Shown: positions 14,319 to 23,573, numbered from the stretch's first letter. The stretch is 23,915 nucleotides of DNA from Methylococcaceae bacterium (GCA_021647145.1 JAKIVF010000048.1:1-23915); one strand, 5' to 3'. Numbers and translations: made by a program. Notes: a model not told the origin generated them from the sequence alone.

Positions 14319-15734
14319 TTATTTATTTATTTTTAAAGCCAAAAAAATGGGACTACCTCTGCGTTGAATTAAAACAGCGATTGACTGCCCCGTTGGAAGG
14401 TCCTTAACAATTTCATCAAAACTCGCCAAATCTCGAACAACACTATTCTTTATCCTTAAAATTAAATCGCCCTGCTGTATACCGACATCAAAAGCAGCCC
14501 CATTTTTAACCTTTTGGATTAATACTCCATTTTCAGGAATTCCTAATTTTTTTCGTAATGATGCAGATATATCAGAGGCAACAAGACCTAATCGATCAAA
14601 TTTTTTATCAGATATAACATTGCTTACCAAAGTTTCTTTATTGGGTAATAAACCAATCGCTACTTTAACAGTTTTTTCTTCCCCTTCTCTAATTAGTTTG
14701 ACATTTACTTTTTTATCTAAAATTGTCATACCTACTATGGGAGGTAATTTAGCAGATGTATCAATTCCGCGCCCATCAAACTCAATAATAACATCACCTA
14801 TTTTCAAACCAGCCTTTGCTGAAGGACTGTCAGCAATAACTCTTGAGACCAATGCTCCATAAGGCCTATCCATATTAAATGATTCTGCTAATTCACGTGT
14901 GACATCTTGAATTTGCACGCCTAACCAACCCCGAGAAACACTGCCTTTGGTTTTAATTTGATCCACAACATTCATTGCAACATCAATAGGAATAGAAAAA
15001 GACAGCCCCATATAACCACCAGAACGACTATATATTTGTGAATTTACACCGATAACTTTACCTTCCATACTAAAAAGTGGCCCCCCAGAATTTCCAGGGT
15101 TAATTGCCACATCAGTTTGTATAAAAGGAACATAGTTTCCTCCTGGTAAACTTCTTCCCTTTGCACTGACAATACCCGCAGTAACTGATTGATCAAAACC
15201 AAAAGGTGTGCCTATGGCTAAGACCCATTCTCCCACTTGCAATTGATCTGGCGATCCAATTTCTACCACAGGTAGATTCTTTGCATCAATTTTTAACAAT
15301 GCAATATCAGTGTTTTCATCAGAACCAATCAATTCAGCAACTAATTGCCGTCTGTCTTTTAGTTTTACAATAATTTCATCTGCTCCAACCACGACATGGT
15401 GATTGGTTAAAACATACCCGTCTTCAGAAACAATAAATCCTGAGCCTAATGATTTAGAGTCCCTTTCTCTTGGCTGCAACCCATTCCCCGGGTTATTTGG
15501 ATTATTAAAAAAATGTTTAAATAATTCTTCCATTTCAGGAGGAATTCCTTCAGGATTCTCCTCCCCACCTCTTGACTTTCCTTGCATTAATTCCGGTGCT
15601 TTATGGGAAGTACTAATATTGACAACAGCTGCACCATTTTCTTTCACCATCTCAGTAAAATCAGGTAACTCTGCGTAACACGTCAAGTTAAAAAAAACTA
15701 AAATGATAAATGAACATACACTTCTAATGGGCAT
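14319..15734 (-). CDS. mucD: Periplasmic serine protease MucD/DegP (HtrA family)
   Basis: HtrA proteases degrade or refold damaged envelope proteins. In Pseudomonas, MucD also dampens sigma-E/AlgU signalling by removing misfolded proteins. At 471 residues it has a signal peptide (to about 21, ending CYA), a trypsin-like domain with the triad His113 (TNHHVV), Asp143 (NTDIALL) and Ser216 (NPGNSGGP), and two PDZ domains (about 255-350 and 370-465). A flexible insert at 50-92 corresponds to the LA loop. ATG 15734 has GGAGG five bases upstream. The mucB-mucD gap is 94 bases, the largest in the block. MucC, which lies between them in Pseudomonas, is absent. Confidence 0.95.
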   Translation of the reverse strand: MPIRSVCSFIILVFFNLTCYAELPDFTEMVKENGAAVVNISTSHKAPELMQGKSRGGEENPEGIPPEMEELFKHFFNNPNNPGNGLQPRERDSKSLGSGFIVSEDGYVLTNHHVVVGADEIIVKLKDRRQLVAELIGSDENTDIALLKIDAKNLPVVEIGSPDQLQVGEWVLAIGTPFGFDQSVTAGIVSAKGRSLPGGNYVPFIQTDVAINPGNSGGPLFSMEGKVIGVNSQIYSRSGGYMGLSFSIPIDVAMNVVDQIKTKGSVSRGWLGVQIQDVTRELAESFNMDRPYGALVSRVIADSPSAKAGLKIGDVIIEFDGRGIDTSAKLPPIVGMTILDKKVNVKLIREGEEKTVKVAIGLLPNKETLVSNVISDKKFDRLGLVASDISASLRKKLGIPENGVLIQKVKNGAAFDVGIQQGDLILRIKNSVVRDLASFDEIVKDLPTGQSIAVLIQRRGSPIFLALKINK

Positions 15735-15828
15735 ACAACCTCCAGGGTAGCACTCGGCTTTGAAAATAAAATTAAATTGGGGAACTTTTAATTAAGGCAG
15801 TTATAGAATATAAGAAACTAGGTATTTT

Positions 15829-16773
15829 CTAGTGAAACCGAATACCTTGCGCAACAAACTGAACTGTTTGTGCAGGCACTTCACCCATGACGGTTATTTG
15901 ATAATTTTTAACCAAATGCGTAAAGGAATTAATTACACCTAACACTTGAAACCCTGTTGGAGCATAGTTTGTCTTTATCTCTTTATAAACTGAAATAGAG
16001 GAAAAACCATCACTTAATAATAAGTGATCAACTGATTGTTCAGATTTACCCATATTCATTCGAGTAAAAAAAGCAACTCTAAAACCTTCTGGTAAATTTT
16101 CTAAAATAATATCAGATTGTTCTATAGGAAAAAAATCAGATTGATGAATATGCTCCATCTTTATGTTTTCAAGCTCGGCTTCAACATTTATTAAACCTGC
16201 TGGCAGTCCAACCTGTATCTCCGTAAAAACAACTTGTTCTACTGCAACACCTGATAAATCGTAAATCTCCATCTTTAGCGGTAAAAAATATTGTGTATCC
16301 ACCCATATTTTCCGGCTATATCGGTAATTATCTTTTGCTTCAATCGAAATAACCTGCACTGGATGCGTTGCAACTAATTCTTCCTTCCCTAAGGAAATAT
16401 TATAGGTATCACTCAAAATAGAAAAGGATGCAGGCAGATTTAAAATAAAAGATTCACTAGAAGGGCGATGATTAACGATGATAGTTTGAGAGTCTTTAAG
16501 AAAACAACGGACTTTCCCAGAATCTCTAATGACATCCCTAATAGGTGAGTTTAAAGAAAGTAATCTTTCTTTCTCTTGACCATTATTGGATTGATGAAAA
16601 TATTTCATCGAATCTAGCCTGCCATTTTTTACAATAGCAACGGTGCCCTGATAATTTAGGCTTTTCATTGCCTGACTCATTTTTTCAAGCCATTGTATTG
16701 CAGTGTATTCTGGTTCGTTAGCTAATGCATATGAAATAGAAACAGATAGAACAAGGAGCAATCGAGCTAGCAC
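15829..16773 (-). CDS. mucB: Sigma-E regulatory protein MucB/RseB
   Basis: MucB (RseB) is a periplasmic protein that binds the anti-sigma factor and shields it from proteolysis. Binding lipopolysaccharide or mislocalised lipoprotein material releases it. At 314 residues it has an N-terminal signal peptide ending at about 18 (SYALA), then the lipoprotein-fold domain (LEKMSQAMKSLNYQGTVAIV is the usual opening), and a C-terminal domain ending about residue 314. It starts at GTG five bases after the mucA stop, so coupling is likely. Its place between mucA and mucD is as in other gammaproteobacteria. Confidence 0.93.
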   Translation of the reverse strand: MLARLLLVLSVSISYALANEPEYTAIQWLEKMSQAMKSLNYQGTVAIVKNGRLDSMKYFHQSNNGQEKERLLSLNSPIRDVIRDSGKVRCFLKDSQTIIVNHRPSSESFILNLPASFSILSDTYNISLGKEELVATHPVQVISIEAKDNYRYSRKIWVDTQYFLPLKMEIYDLSGVAVEQVVFTEIQVGLPAGLINVEAELENIKMEHIHQSDFFPIEQSDIILENLPEGFRVAFFTRMNMGKSEQSVDHLLLSDGFSSISVYKEIKTNYAPTGFQVLGVINSFTHLVKNYQITVMGEVPAQTVQFVAQGIRFH

Positions 16774-16778
16774 TATAT

Positions 16779-17417
16779 TTATTCCTGACTAACGACGGAA
16801 GCGTATGGTTGAGCATTTACTGAATTATCATAAGCATAAGAATTATCGCTATGTGCTTGCAAATAGGCCTTCAAGCGTTCATGTTGTATTTTCTTATAAT
16901 CACTTGCAAGCTGAAACTCAACATCTTCTTGTGTTGTGACTTTGTCAAGTTCAAGCGATTGTGTTTTAGCTTCAGTTGATTTAGCTGTAGTTGATTTAGT
17001 TGCAACAACTTGTTGTGGAACTACTGAAACGTCAGATGTAGCTAAAACATTTGGTGCTATATTATTTTCAAGGTTTAACTCACTATTTTGAGAAAATAAA
17101 ATTACTGCTAAAACTGTACAGGCAGCCATAGCCACAGAGGTTTTTTGCCAAAGGCCAAACTGCCTTTTTTTTACTTTTTGTTTAGGCATAAAAAAATGAG
17201 GTTCCTGATCAATTTCTTGCTTAATCTTATCTAAAAAACCAGGCTTAACAGTAACAAATTCATCTTGCTTTAAAACATGCCTTACCGTTTGGTAACGAGT
17301 TAATTTATTGATTAACTCCGGGTCTTTACTCATTTTAAGTAACAACTTTTCTTCATCATAAGAGTTTAAGTCATTATCTAAAAACGAAGATATTTTTTGG
17401 TTTATTTCTGTATTCAT
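16779..17417 (-). CDS. mucA: Anti-sigma-E factor MucA/RseA
   Basis: MucA is a single-pass inner-membrane protein. Its cytoplasmic N-terminus holds the sigma factor inactive, and its periplasmic part binds MucB. At 212 residues the RseA_N domain is at the start (ISSFLDNDLNSYDEEKLLLK, 9-28, then RYQTVRHVLK). Basic residues precede one membrane span at about 94-108. A long low-complexity Thr/Ser/Lys stretch follows, then a C-terminal helix (DYKKIQHERLKAYLQAHSDN) that resembles the MucB-binding segment. Regulated proteolysis in the periplasm and membrane would release the sigma factor. It lies 12 bases after the sigma gene. Confidence 0.92.
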   Translation of the reverse strand: MNTEINQKISSFLDNDLNSYDEEKLLLKMSKDPELINKLTRYQTVRHVLKQDEFVTVKPGFLDKIKQEIDQEPHFFMPKQKVKKRQFGLWQKTSVAMAACTVLAVILFSQNSELNLENNIAPNVLATSDVSVVPQQVVATKSTTAKSTEAKTQSLELDKVTTQEDVEFQLASDYKKIQHERLKAYLQAHSDNSYAYDNSVNAQPYASVVSQE

Positions 17418-17429
17418 TTATAACAGCCT

Positions 17430-18020
17430 TTAGTCGAGTAATGGACTTAACTTTTCATCAATTGCTTCACGAGCTCTAAATATACGAGACCGTACAGTTC
17501 CAACAGGACAATCCATCGTTTGAGCTATTTCTTCATAACTTAATCCTTCAAATTCTCTCAATATTATTGCAGTTTTCATATCCTCAGGTAGGTTTTCTAT
17601 TACTAAATTAATAACATTAATAATTTCATCATTTAATAACAAATTTTCAGGGGTATCCATACCTTTTAGCTGAGTCGCATTTTCTACTTGCTCAGCATCT
17701 TGCACATCAACATGGTAATCTGAATATCGTCTACTTCTAGAAACCAGATAGTTCTTAGCAGTATTGATTGCAATTCGATACAACCAGGTATAAAAAGCAC
17801 TTTCACCTCTAAAGTTTCCTAAGGCTCGGTAAGCCTTTATGAATGCTTCTTGTGCAACATCCTGAGCTTCACTAGGGTCTTTAATATAGCGATTAACTAA
17901 TTGGATAATACGGTGCTGGTATTTAACGACTAGAAGATCAAAAGCGGACTTGTCTCCTTGCTGTACCCTCAGCACCAATTCTTTATCTAGTTCTGTGTTA
18001 TTACCCGTTTGTTCTTTCAC
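17430..18020 (-). CDS. rpoE: Extracytoplasmic-function sigma factor RpoE/AlgU
   Basis: This 196-residue ECF sigma factor directs RNA polymerase to envelope-stress promoters. Region 2 is clear (DVAQEAFIKAYRALGNFR, 54-71, then AFYTWLYRIAINTAKNYL), as is region 4 (LSYEEIAQTMDCPVGTVRSR, 160-179). The start is GTG 18020. It fits the family N-terminus (ELVLRVQQGDKSAFDLLV...YQH) and length, though the ribosome binding site is weak. The following genes mucA, mucB and mucD make the standard control module. A sigma-E-like promoter lies 21 bases upstream of the start, so the factor probably drives its own gene. Confidence 0.96.
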   Translation of the reverse strand: MKEQTGNNTELDKELVLRVQQGDKSAFDLLVVKYQHRIIQLVNRYIKDPSEAQDVAQEAFIKAYRALGNFRGESAFYTWLYRIAINTAKNYLVSRSRRYSDYHVDVQDAEQVENATQLKGMDTPENLLLNDEIINVINLVIENLPEDMKTAIILREFEGLSYEEIAQTMDCPVGTVRSRIFRAREAIDEKLSPLLD

Positions 18021-18040
18021 TACGTTAAGTTTATGATTGT

Positions 18041-18067
18041 GTGGACAGAATTAAATCATATAAGTTC
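18041..18067 (-). promoter_or_regulatory. Candidate sigma-E autoregulatory promoter of rpoE
   Basis: On the minus strand GAACTT (18067-18062) matches the -35 of sigma-E promoters. It is followed after 15 bases by GTCCAC (18046-18041), an imperfect -10 (consensus about TCTGA or TCAAA). The start codon is 21 bases further. Autoregulation of rpoE by such a promoter is well known in gammaproteobacteria. The -35 match is good and the -10 match moderate. Confidence 0.5.
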
Positions 18068-18166
18068 TATGACATACAAAAAAAATGCGACCGTGTTAAC
18101 ATTAAATTTATAAAATTAACATGAATCCCATAAGATTTATCCAACTCAATCTTTTATTATACCTGA

Positions 18167-19804
18167 ATGACTAAATTAAACGTATATGATGTTCTTGTTA
18201 TTGGCAGTGGTGGTGCAGGTTTAAGTTTAGCATTAAGACTTGCTGATACAACTCAAGTTTTAGTTATTTCTAAAGTCGCCATAAGTTCAGGCAGCACCTA
18301 TCATGCTCAGGGGGGTATTTCAGCCGTTCTTGACGCAAATGATTCAATAGAATCTCATATAAAAGATACATTAAAAGCAGGCGCAGGTTTATGTGATTTA
18401 GCCGCTGTACAACTCACTGTAGAACAAGGTGAAAAAAATATAGAATGGCTAAAACAACAAGGAGTTGATTTTACTAAAAAAAAAGAAAAAGATGGAAAAA
18501 TTTCTCTACATTTAAATAGAGAAGGAGGACATTCCCATCGACGTATTGTCCATACAGCAGATGCTACCGGAAAAGCCGTCTCAAAATCGCTTGTACAAAG
18601 AGCACAAGAACACCCAAATATTACCCTGCTTGAAAATCACAATGCTGTTGATTTAATCATAAAAAACAAACACAAACAATCAGGTCAGTACGTTCAGGGC
18701 GCCTATGTTCTTGATATAGCCAGTAAAAAAGTAAAAACTATTTCAGCTAAAACTGTAATTTTAGCAACTGGGGGTGCCAGTCGAGTCTACTTATATTCAA
18801 CCAACCCAGATGTTTCTACTGGTGATGGTATTGCCTTAGCTTGGCGTGCAGGCTGTAGAATTAGCAATATGGAATTCATGCAATTCCACCCAACCTGTTT
18901 GTTTCACCCAAAAGAACGTTCCTTTTTAATTAGTGAAGCGGTTAGAGGCGAAGGCGGAAAACTTCTTCTTCCCGATGGCACTGAATTTATGCATCATTAT
19001 GATCCACAAAAAGAACTTGCACCTAGAGATATTGTTGCCAGGGCTATAGATAATGAAATAAAAAAACATGGTATTGACTGTGTTTATCTTGATATTAGCC
19101 ATAAGCCAGCCGATTTTATCAAGCAACATTTCCCAACTATTTATAAGCAATGCCTTTCACTAGGTATAGATATTACCCAGCAACCTATTCCTGTTGTACC
19201 TGCTGCTCATTATACCTGTGGAGGTGTTATGACCGACTTAAATGCACGTACAGATATACTTGGCCTTTATGCTGTTGGCGAAGTTGCAAGCACAGGATTA
19301 CATGGCGCAAATAGAATGGCTAGCAACTCCCTACTTGAATGTCTGGTTTTTGCAGAAAGAGCAGCAAATGATTTATCTAAAACATTATCCAATTTACCTG
19401 AACCAGAACTAGCCCCTGAATGGGATGAATCCAAAGTGAGTGATTCTGATGAAGAAGTCGTAGTCTCACATAACTGGGATGAATTGAGACACTTTATGTG
19501 GAATTACGTTGGCATTGTCCGAACAAACAAACGTTTAAACCGAGCCATGCATCGCATTGAAATTCTTAAACAAGAAATTGCTGAATATTACGGTAATTTT
19601 AGAGTAACCAGTGATTTACTTGAACTACGAAACCTCGTAATAGTAGCAGAACTCATTATTCGTAGCGCATTATTACGTAAGGAAAGCAGAGGGTTGCATT
19701 ACACTCAGGATTACCCTGAAACGGATGATAGTAAAGCAGTAGAAAACACTATTTTATACCCCACTATAAAAAGGTGGGAGGAGGATAATAAAATACAGAA
19801 CTAA
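18167..19804 (+). CDS. nadB: L-aspartate oxidase
   Basis: NadB oxidises L-aspartate to iminoaspartate using FAD. This is the first step of de novo NAD synthesis, followed by NadA. The 545-residue length is normal. The FAD-binding motif GSGGAG is at 13-18 and the HAQGGISA loop at 46-53. The REGGHSHRRIVH segment (118-129) with Glu119 to Arg126 is part of the active site that separates NadB from fumarate reductases. The RGEGG and ELAPRDIVAR stretches are also typical. It is divergent from rpoE across 146 bases, a conserved arrangement. I see no strong ribosome binding site before ATG 18167. nadA and nadC are not in the window. Confidence 0.96.
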   Translation: MTKLNVYDVLVIGSGGAGLSLALRLADTTQVLVISKVAISSGSTYHAQGGISAVLDANDSIESHIKDTLKAGAGLCDLAAVQLTVEQGEKNIEWLKQQGVDFTKKKEKDGKISLHLNREGGHSHRRIVHTADATGKAVSKSLVQRAQEHPNITLLENHNAVDLIIKNKHKQSGQYVQGAYVLDIASKKVKTISAKTVILATGGASRVYLYSTNPDVSTGDGIALAWRAGCRISNMEFMQFHPTCLFHPKERSFLISEAVRGEGGKLLLPDGTEFMHHYDPQKELAPRDIVARAIDNEIKKHGIDCVYLDISHKPADFIKQHFPTIYKQCLSLGIDITQQPIPVVPAAHYTCGGVMTDLNARTDILGLYAVGEVASTGLHGANRMASNSLLECLVFAERAANDLSKTLSNLPEPELAPEWDESKVSDSDEEVVVSHNWDELRHFMWNYVGIVRTNKRLNRAMHRIEILKQEIAEYYGNFRVTSDLLELRNLVIVAELIIRSALLRKESRGLHYTQDYPETDDSKAVENTILYPTIKRWEEDNKIQN

Positions 19805-19864
19805 TTTTTTCATAATTTTAACTTTATAAATAATTTTCAGCCCCTTTTTACCTTAAAAAAATAA

Positions 19865-20233
19865 ATGACTTGCAAAATGTCTTTAACAACTTTTATTCAA
19901 AAAGCAAAAAACAAAGAAACTCTACAATTTGATGAAACAATAACTATCATCACAAAAAACTATGACTATGAGCCCACTGAATTTTCCAATGGTTTGGGTA
20001 TAGAAAAGATAATTAATGCTGCTGGCACAAATGAAGGTTCATGCAAAATTTTTTCTTTTGCTAAATTGAATCAATTTGACCAGTTACAAACACTTAATTT
20101 ATTTGGGAATTTTTACCATAAGGACGTCTTGTCAGACCCTGATGGAACGAGCCACCAAAATATTAGAAATTTTATGCGCTTTGGATGGGAAGGAATTAGT
20201 TTTTCTCAGCAAGCGTTAACACTTAAAAAATAA
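19865..20233 (+). CDS. HopJ-family protein (unknown function)
   Basis: This 122-residue protein matches the family named HopJ type III effector after a Pseudomonas protein: an N-terminal FIQKAK helix, then ETITIITKNYDYEPTEFSNG, GSCKIFSFAKLN, and near the end HQNIRNFMRFGWEGI. Members are small soluble proteins in many bacteria and algae without type III secretion, so an effector role is unlikely here. The true function is unknown. It follows nadB by 60 bases in the same direction and could be read with it. An in-frame ATG at 19877 (residue 5) is an alternative start. No ribosome binding site decides between them. Confidence 0.8.
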   Translation: MTCKMSLTTFIQKAKNKETLQFDETITIITKNYDYEPTEFSNGLGIEKIINAAGTNEGSCKIFSFAKLNQFDQLQTLNLFGNFYHKDVLSDPDGTSHQNIRNFMRFGWEGISFSQQALTLKK

Positions 20234-20336
20234 CCCTAAGTTAGACTGCCCCTCCTTGGTAGCTCAACAATAATCACACAAATAACCTAAGCGAACAATA
20301 GAGCCGTCACCCCATCTACAAAATAGTATTGCTTTA

Positions 20337-21308
20337 TTAATCTTTCTTTTTACTATTGATTTTGTTTAATGGGGAGTTACTTGGATAAGGCACCTTCCCT
20401 GCCGGCACAACTTTAGAAGCATTTTCTATATGCAAATCCTGGTCATCAAAAAATATATGGGGATGAAAAGCCTCCAGCACTTTAGTTTTCTCTAATCCAC
20501 CCAAAAAGAAAATCTCATCAACATAAACACCCCAGTGTCTAAGCGTTTTTATCACTCGCATTTCTGCTGGTGTATTTCTCGCTGTAACAATTGAAATACG
20601 CACCGGGGAATACTCAACACTAAAGGGAAGACGCTCTTGTAATCGTGATAATTTTTTTAACAGGTCAGCATAAGGCCCTTCCTCCATTGGCATATCCTGA
20701 TGTTGATCTTTAATCGTATTAAAGCGATCAAGACCTTCCGCTTTATAAACAATCTCACTGCTTTCATCAAACAAGACCGCATCGCCATCAAAAGCTATTC
20801 TGACCTGCCCTTCGGGTATTTTTTTATGGTTTTTAGGCGGGTTTTTTAACACTGCTGCAGCACATGTCTTTCCGTCAATCACTTTTTGAGCATCAACAAC
20901 CGTTGTGGTTAAAAACAAATCAACACCAAACGCTTCAAGATAACCAACAACCGATTCCCCACCTGTAAAAGCATGTCTAGATATTTTAAGCTGATTATTT
21001 CTAATATTTTGTAATACCCGTATACCGGTTTCGGGGCTATTTCTTGACATAACCACCACCTCAATCAATGGAGCCTCCCCTTCCGGTTGATATTTATTTA
21101 ATTCTAACAACGCTTTAACCAAAGGCATTCCAGTTCCACCGTTAAGTGGCTCCCCTTCCCTCTCAAGCATATATTTACGGTACTCTGCGATGGCAGTATC
21201 TTTATCCGAGGTGTATTTTTCACGAAACACTTTATCAGCTTCTTTTAAATCAAACAAAGCAGTTGCAGAAATACCGATAACTAATGTTTCTTTTAAATAT
21301 GCTGACAT
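20337..21308 (-). CDS. Cytosolic 5'-nucleotidase (NT5C1-like)
   Basis: This 323-residue protein belongs to the 5'-nucleotidase family related to animal cytosolic NT5C1, which dephosphorylates nucleoside monophosphates such as AMP. It has a HAD-type fold in permuted arrangement. The ISATALFDLKEAD opening, EVVVMSRNSPETGIRVL, FTGGES, RIAFDGDAVLF (the metal-binding Asp pair) and FFDDQDLHIE near the C-terminus are the family blocks. There is no signal peptide, so it acts in the cytoplasm. The gene starts 8 bases after the stop of the DUF188 gene, forming a two-gene unit. Substrate preference is not readable from the sequence. Confidence 0.88.
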   Translation of the reverse strand: MSAYLKETLVIGISATALFDLKEADKVFREKYTSDKDTAIAEYRKYMLEREGEPLNGGTGMPLVKALLELNKYQPEGEAPLIEVVVMSRNSPETGIRVLQNIRNNQLKISRHAFTGGESVVGYLEAFGVDLFLTTTVVDAQKVIDGKTCAAAVLKNPPKNHKKIPEGQVRIAFDGDAVLFDESSEIVYKAEGLDRFNTIKDQHQDMPMEEGPYADLLKKLSRLQERLPFSVEYSPVRISIVTARNTPAEMRVIKTLRHWGVYVDEIFFLGGLEKTKVLEAFHPHIFFDDQDLHIENASKVVPAGKVPYPSNSPLNKINSKKKD

Positions 21309-21316
21309 AAACCCGC

Positions 21317-21769
21317 TTACTTCCTTTTATTTTTAGTTAAAAGTTTATCTAAATGATTTGCAAAAGCCTGCCGATCATTTTGATTTAAGGCCGCCTGCCC
21401 CCCAGTATCAATTCCACTACCCCTTAAGGTATCCATAAAATCACGCATATTTAACCGTTCTTTTATATTTTCTACTGTATAAAGTTCACCTCGATGATTA
21501 AGAGCTACGCCACCTTTATCAATCACCTCTGCTGCTAAAGGAATATCACCAGTAATAACCAAATCGTCAGACTCAACCCTCGCAACAATTTCATTATCGG
21601 CCACATCAAACCCACGCGATACTTGTATAAATTTAATGTATCGCGAAGGTGGAGTACGAATAAACTGATTGGCAACAAAGATAGTATGTATCTCAGTCCG
21701 GTCAGCAGCTTTGCATAAAATATCTTTTATAACAACAGGACAAGCATCTGCATCCACCCATATTTTCAT
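21317..21769 (-). CDS. DUF188/YaiI-YqxD family protein
   Basis: This 150-residue protein of the UPF0178 family has the conserved opening WVDADACPV (4-12), VSRGFDVADN and ITGDIPLA, a PIN-like arrangement of acidic residues. It ends in a basic tail. The family is widespread and uncharacterised; a nuclease-like role is suspected from fold resemblance only. It is the first gene of a pair with the 5'-nucleotidase, 8 bases apart. The upstream spacer (21770-21992) is shared with the divergent sugar transferase. That spacer is very AT-rich and I saw no clear operator. Confidence 0.9.
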   Translation of the reverse strand: MKIWVDADACPVVIKDILCKAADRTEIHTIFVANQFIRTPPSRYIKFIQVSRGFDVADNEIVARVESDDLVITGDIPLAAEVIDKGGVALNHRGELYTVENIKERLNMRDFMDTLRGSGIDTGGQAALNQNDRQAFANHLDKLLTKNKRK

Positions 21770-21992
21770 TTATTTATTATCCTTAAAAAACCTAAGTTAT
21801 AACAAGAAACAATATAGTTATTGTTACAAAATTATTGCTTGAAATTGAAACTAAACTTTTGTTTTTTAAATAAAAGGCTAGCTTTCAGAGCAAAATACAA
21901 AACATCAACTATACTTCAAAAATATCACAAGCTCTAATTAAAACATCCGCATATATTTATACAAACATCTGGGCAAAGAAAATAAATCAAAT

Positions 21993-23387
21993 ATGAACTT
22001 TTCTGTAAAAGAAAATGCCAGTTTATTGGCTTTATTTTTAAGGTTGATAGATAGCATCATCATCATCACATCCGGTATGCTATGTTTTTATCTATTAGAA
22101 CCCATCAAATATTTTCCTTCTTATACTGGCTATTTACCTGAAAAATATTTAACCGTTATTGTACTCGGTTTTATATTCAGTGCTTGGTGGTTTCCTGCTT
22201 TTAATTTATACCAGAGCTGGCGCGGGTCAAATATTTCTACAGAAATACGCGCACTATTATTAGGCTGGAGCTGCTCATTATTAGGAGTGCTTGCCTTTAT
22301 ATTTTTCACCAAAACAGCCACCGATTTTTCAAGGCATTGGTTATTCCTTTGGTTTGTCTCCTCTTTTATCCTACTAACTATCTTGCGAGTGACTTTACGT
22401 TGGTTATTAAAAAAAGTACGCAACAATGGATATAACTTACGATCGATAGTGTTAGTTGGGGGTGGAGATTTAAGTTTACAAGTGGCTAAAAAAATCCAAA
22501 AAGCATCTTGGCTAGGGCTAAAAATACAAGGTATTTTCACAGACACACCATCAAGAAATAAAGACCTACCTACTTTAGGCAATATCAATCAAGTGCTGGC
22601 TTACATTAATAAAAACGATATAGACCAAGTATGGATTACTTTACCCTTAAAAGAAATGGAGCAAATTGAACAACTCTGCAAGCAGTTACACTCAACTGTA
22701 GTTGATGTAAAGTTAGTTCCAGACATCGCCAGTTTACGCTTATTAAATTATTCCACTACGCAATTAGAGGGTATGCCAATCATCAATATGTCCGTCTCCC
22801 CTATGTCAAATACCAATCGTTTATTAAAATGGATAGAGGACAAAGTTTTATCACTCCTCATTTTACTGATAATAAGCCCTTTGCTTTGCATAATTGCCCT
22901 AGCTGTAAAATTAACATCACCTGGCCCTATTTTTTATAAACAAGAAAGAATAGGAAGCAACGGAAAAAAATTTCAAATGCTTAAATTTAGATCAATGCCA
23001 GTTGAGAGTGACGATAAACTAGAATGGGGACAAGCAAATAAAAAACAAAAAACTACCATTGGATCATTTTTAAGAAAAACCAGCCTAGATGAGTTACCCC
23101 AATTTATCAACGTATTAAAAGGAGATATGTCAATTGTTGGCCCGCGCCCGGAAAGAACCGTTTTTGTAAACAAATTTAAACATGAAATAGATAGTTATAT
23201 GCAAAAACACCTTGTCCATGCAGGAATTACCGGATGGGCACAGGCAAATGGTTGGCGAGGTGACAGCTGTTTAAAAACACGCATAGATTATGACTTGTTT
23301 TATGTAGAAAACTGGTCTTTATTGTTTGATTTTAAAATTATCTGGATGACTTTGTTTAAAGGTTTTAATCATGGTGACAAGACCTAG
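21993..23387 (+). CDS. Undecaprenyl-phosphate sugar-1-phosphate transferase (WcaJ/WbaP type)
   Basis: This integral membrane enzyme starts surface polysaccharide repeat units by moving a hexose-1-phosphate, probably glucose, from UDP-sugar to undecaprenyl phosphate. At 464 residues it has about four N-terminal membrane segments (to about 132), a Rossmann-like domain with VLVGGGD (153-159), a re-entrant helix at about 285-308, and the catalytic domain. That domain has PIFYKQERIG (312-321), FKFRSM-type MLKFRSM (329-335), the Asp366-Glu367 pair (SLDELPQ) and IVGPRPE (381-387). The C-terminal TGWAQANGWRGD is typical of the glucose-type family. It heads a polysaccharide locus, followed by an ABC exporter permease. 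No clear ribosome binding site precedes the ATG. Confidence 0.93.
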   Translation: MNFSVKENASLLALFLRLIDSIIIITSGMLCFYLLEPIKYFPSYTGYLPEKYLTVIVLGFIFSAWWFPAFNLYQSWRGSNISTEIRALLLGWSCSLLGVLAFIFFTKTATDFSRHWLFLWFVSSFILLTILRVTLRWLLKKVRNNGYNLRSIVLVGGGDLSLQVAKKIQKASWLGLKIQGIFTDTPSRNKDLPTLGNINQVLAYINKNDIDQVWITLPLKEMEQIEQLCKQLHSTVVDVKLVPDIASLRLLNYSTTQLEGMPIINMSVSPMSNTNRLLKWIEDKVLSLLILLIISPLLCIIALAVKLTSPGPIFYKQERIGSNGKKFQMLKFRSMPVESDDKLEWGQANKKQKTTIGSFLRKTSLDELPQFINVLKGDMSIVGPRPERTVFVNKFKHEIDSYMQKHLVHAGITGWAQANGWRGDSCLKTRIDYDLFYVENWSLLFDFKIIWMTLFKGFNHGDKT

Positions 23388-23555
23388 CCAGTTTGTTTAT
23401 ATCTATACATAGTAGATTGATTTAAATATTATACATTTATTATCATTAAGTTAAATTTGCATTAAGATATGGAATTGATATAGCAGTTCGCAACCCATTT
23501 TCCTTGTAAGCTTAATACTCAATAGCAGTGACTCAGTGTAAATAAATTTTTTCTA

Positions 23556-23573
23556 GGGCAAAAAGCGTTGCCC
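23556..23573 (+). promoter_or_regulatory. Short hairpin upstream of the ABC permease start
   Basis: A perfect inverted repeat, GGGCAA (23556-23561) and TTGCCC (23568-23573), encloses a six-base loop and ends 13 bases before ATG 23587. No T-run follows, so it is not a classical terminator. It may affect translation or mRNA stability. It does not match the RfaH ops element. Confidence 0.35.

Noticed and set aside
19865..20233. Type III secretion effector
   Set aside because: Only the family name suggests it. There are no secretion genes or chaperones nearby, and the family is widespread in non-pathogens.
22130..22588. 152-codon minus-strand open frame
   Set aside because: It is antisense to the sugar transferase, which has clear family motifs across the same bases.
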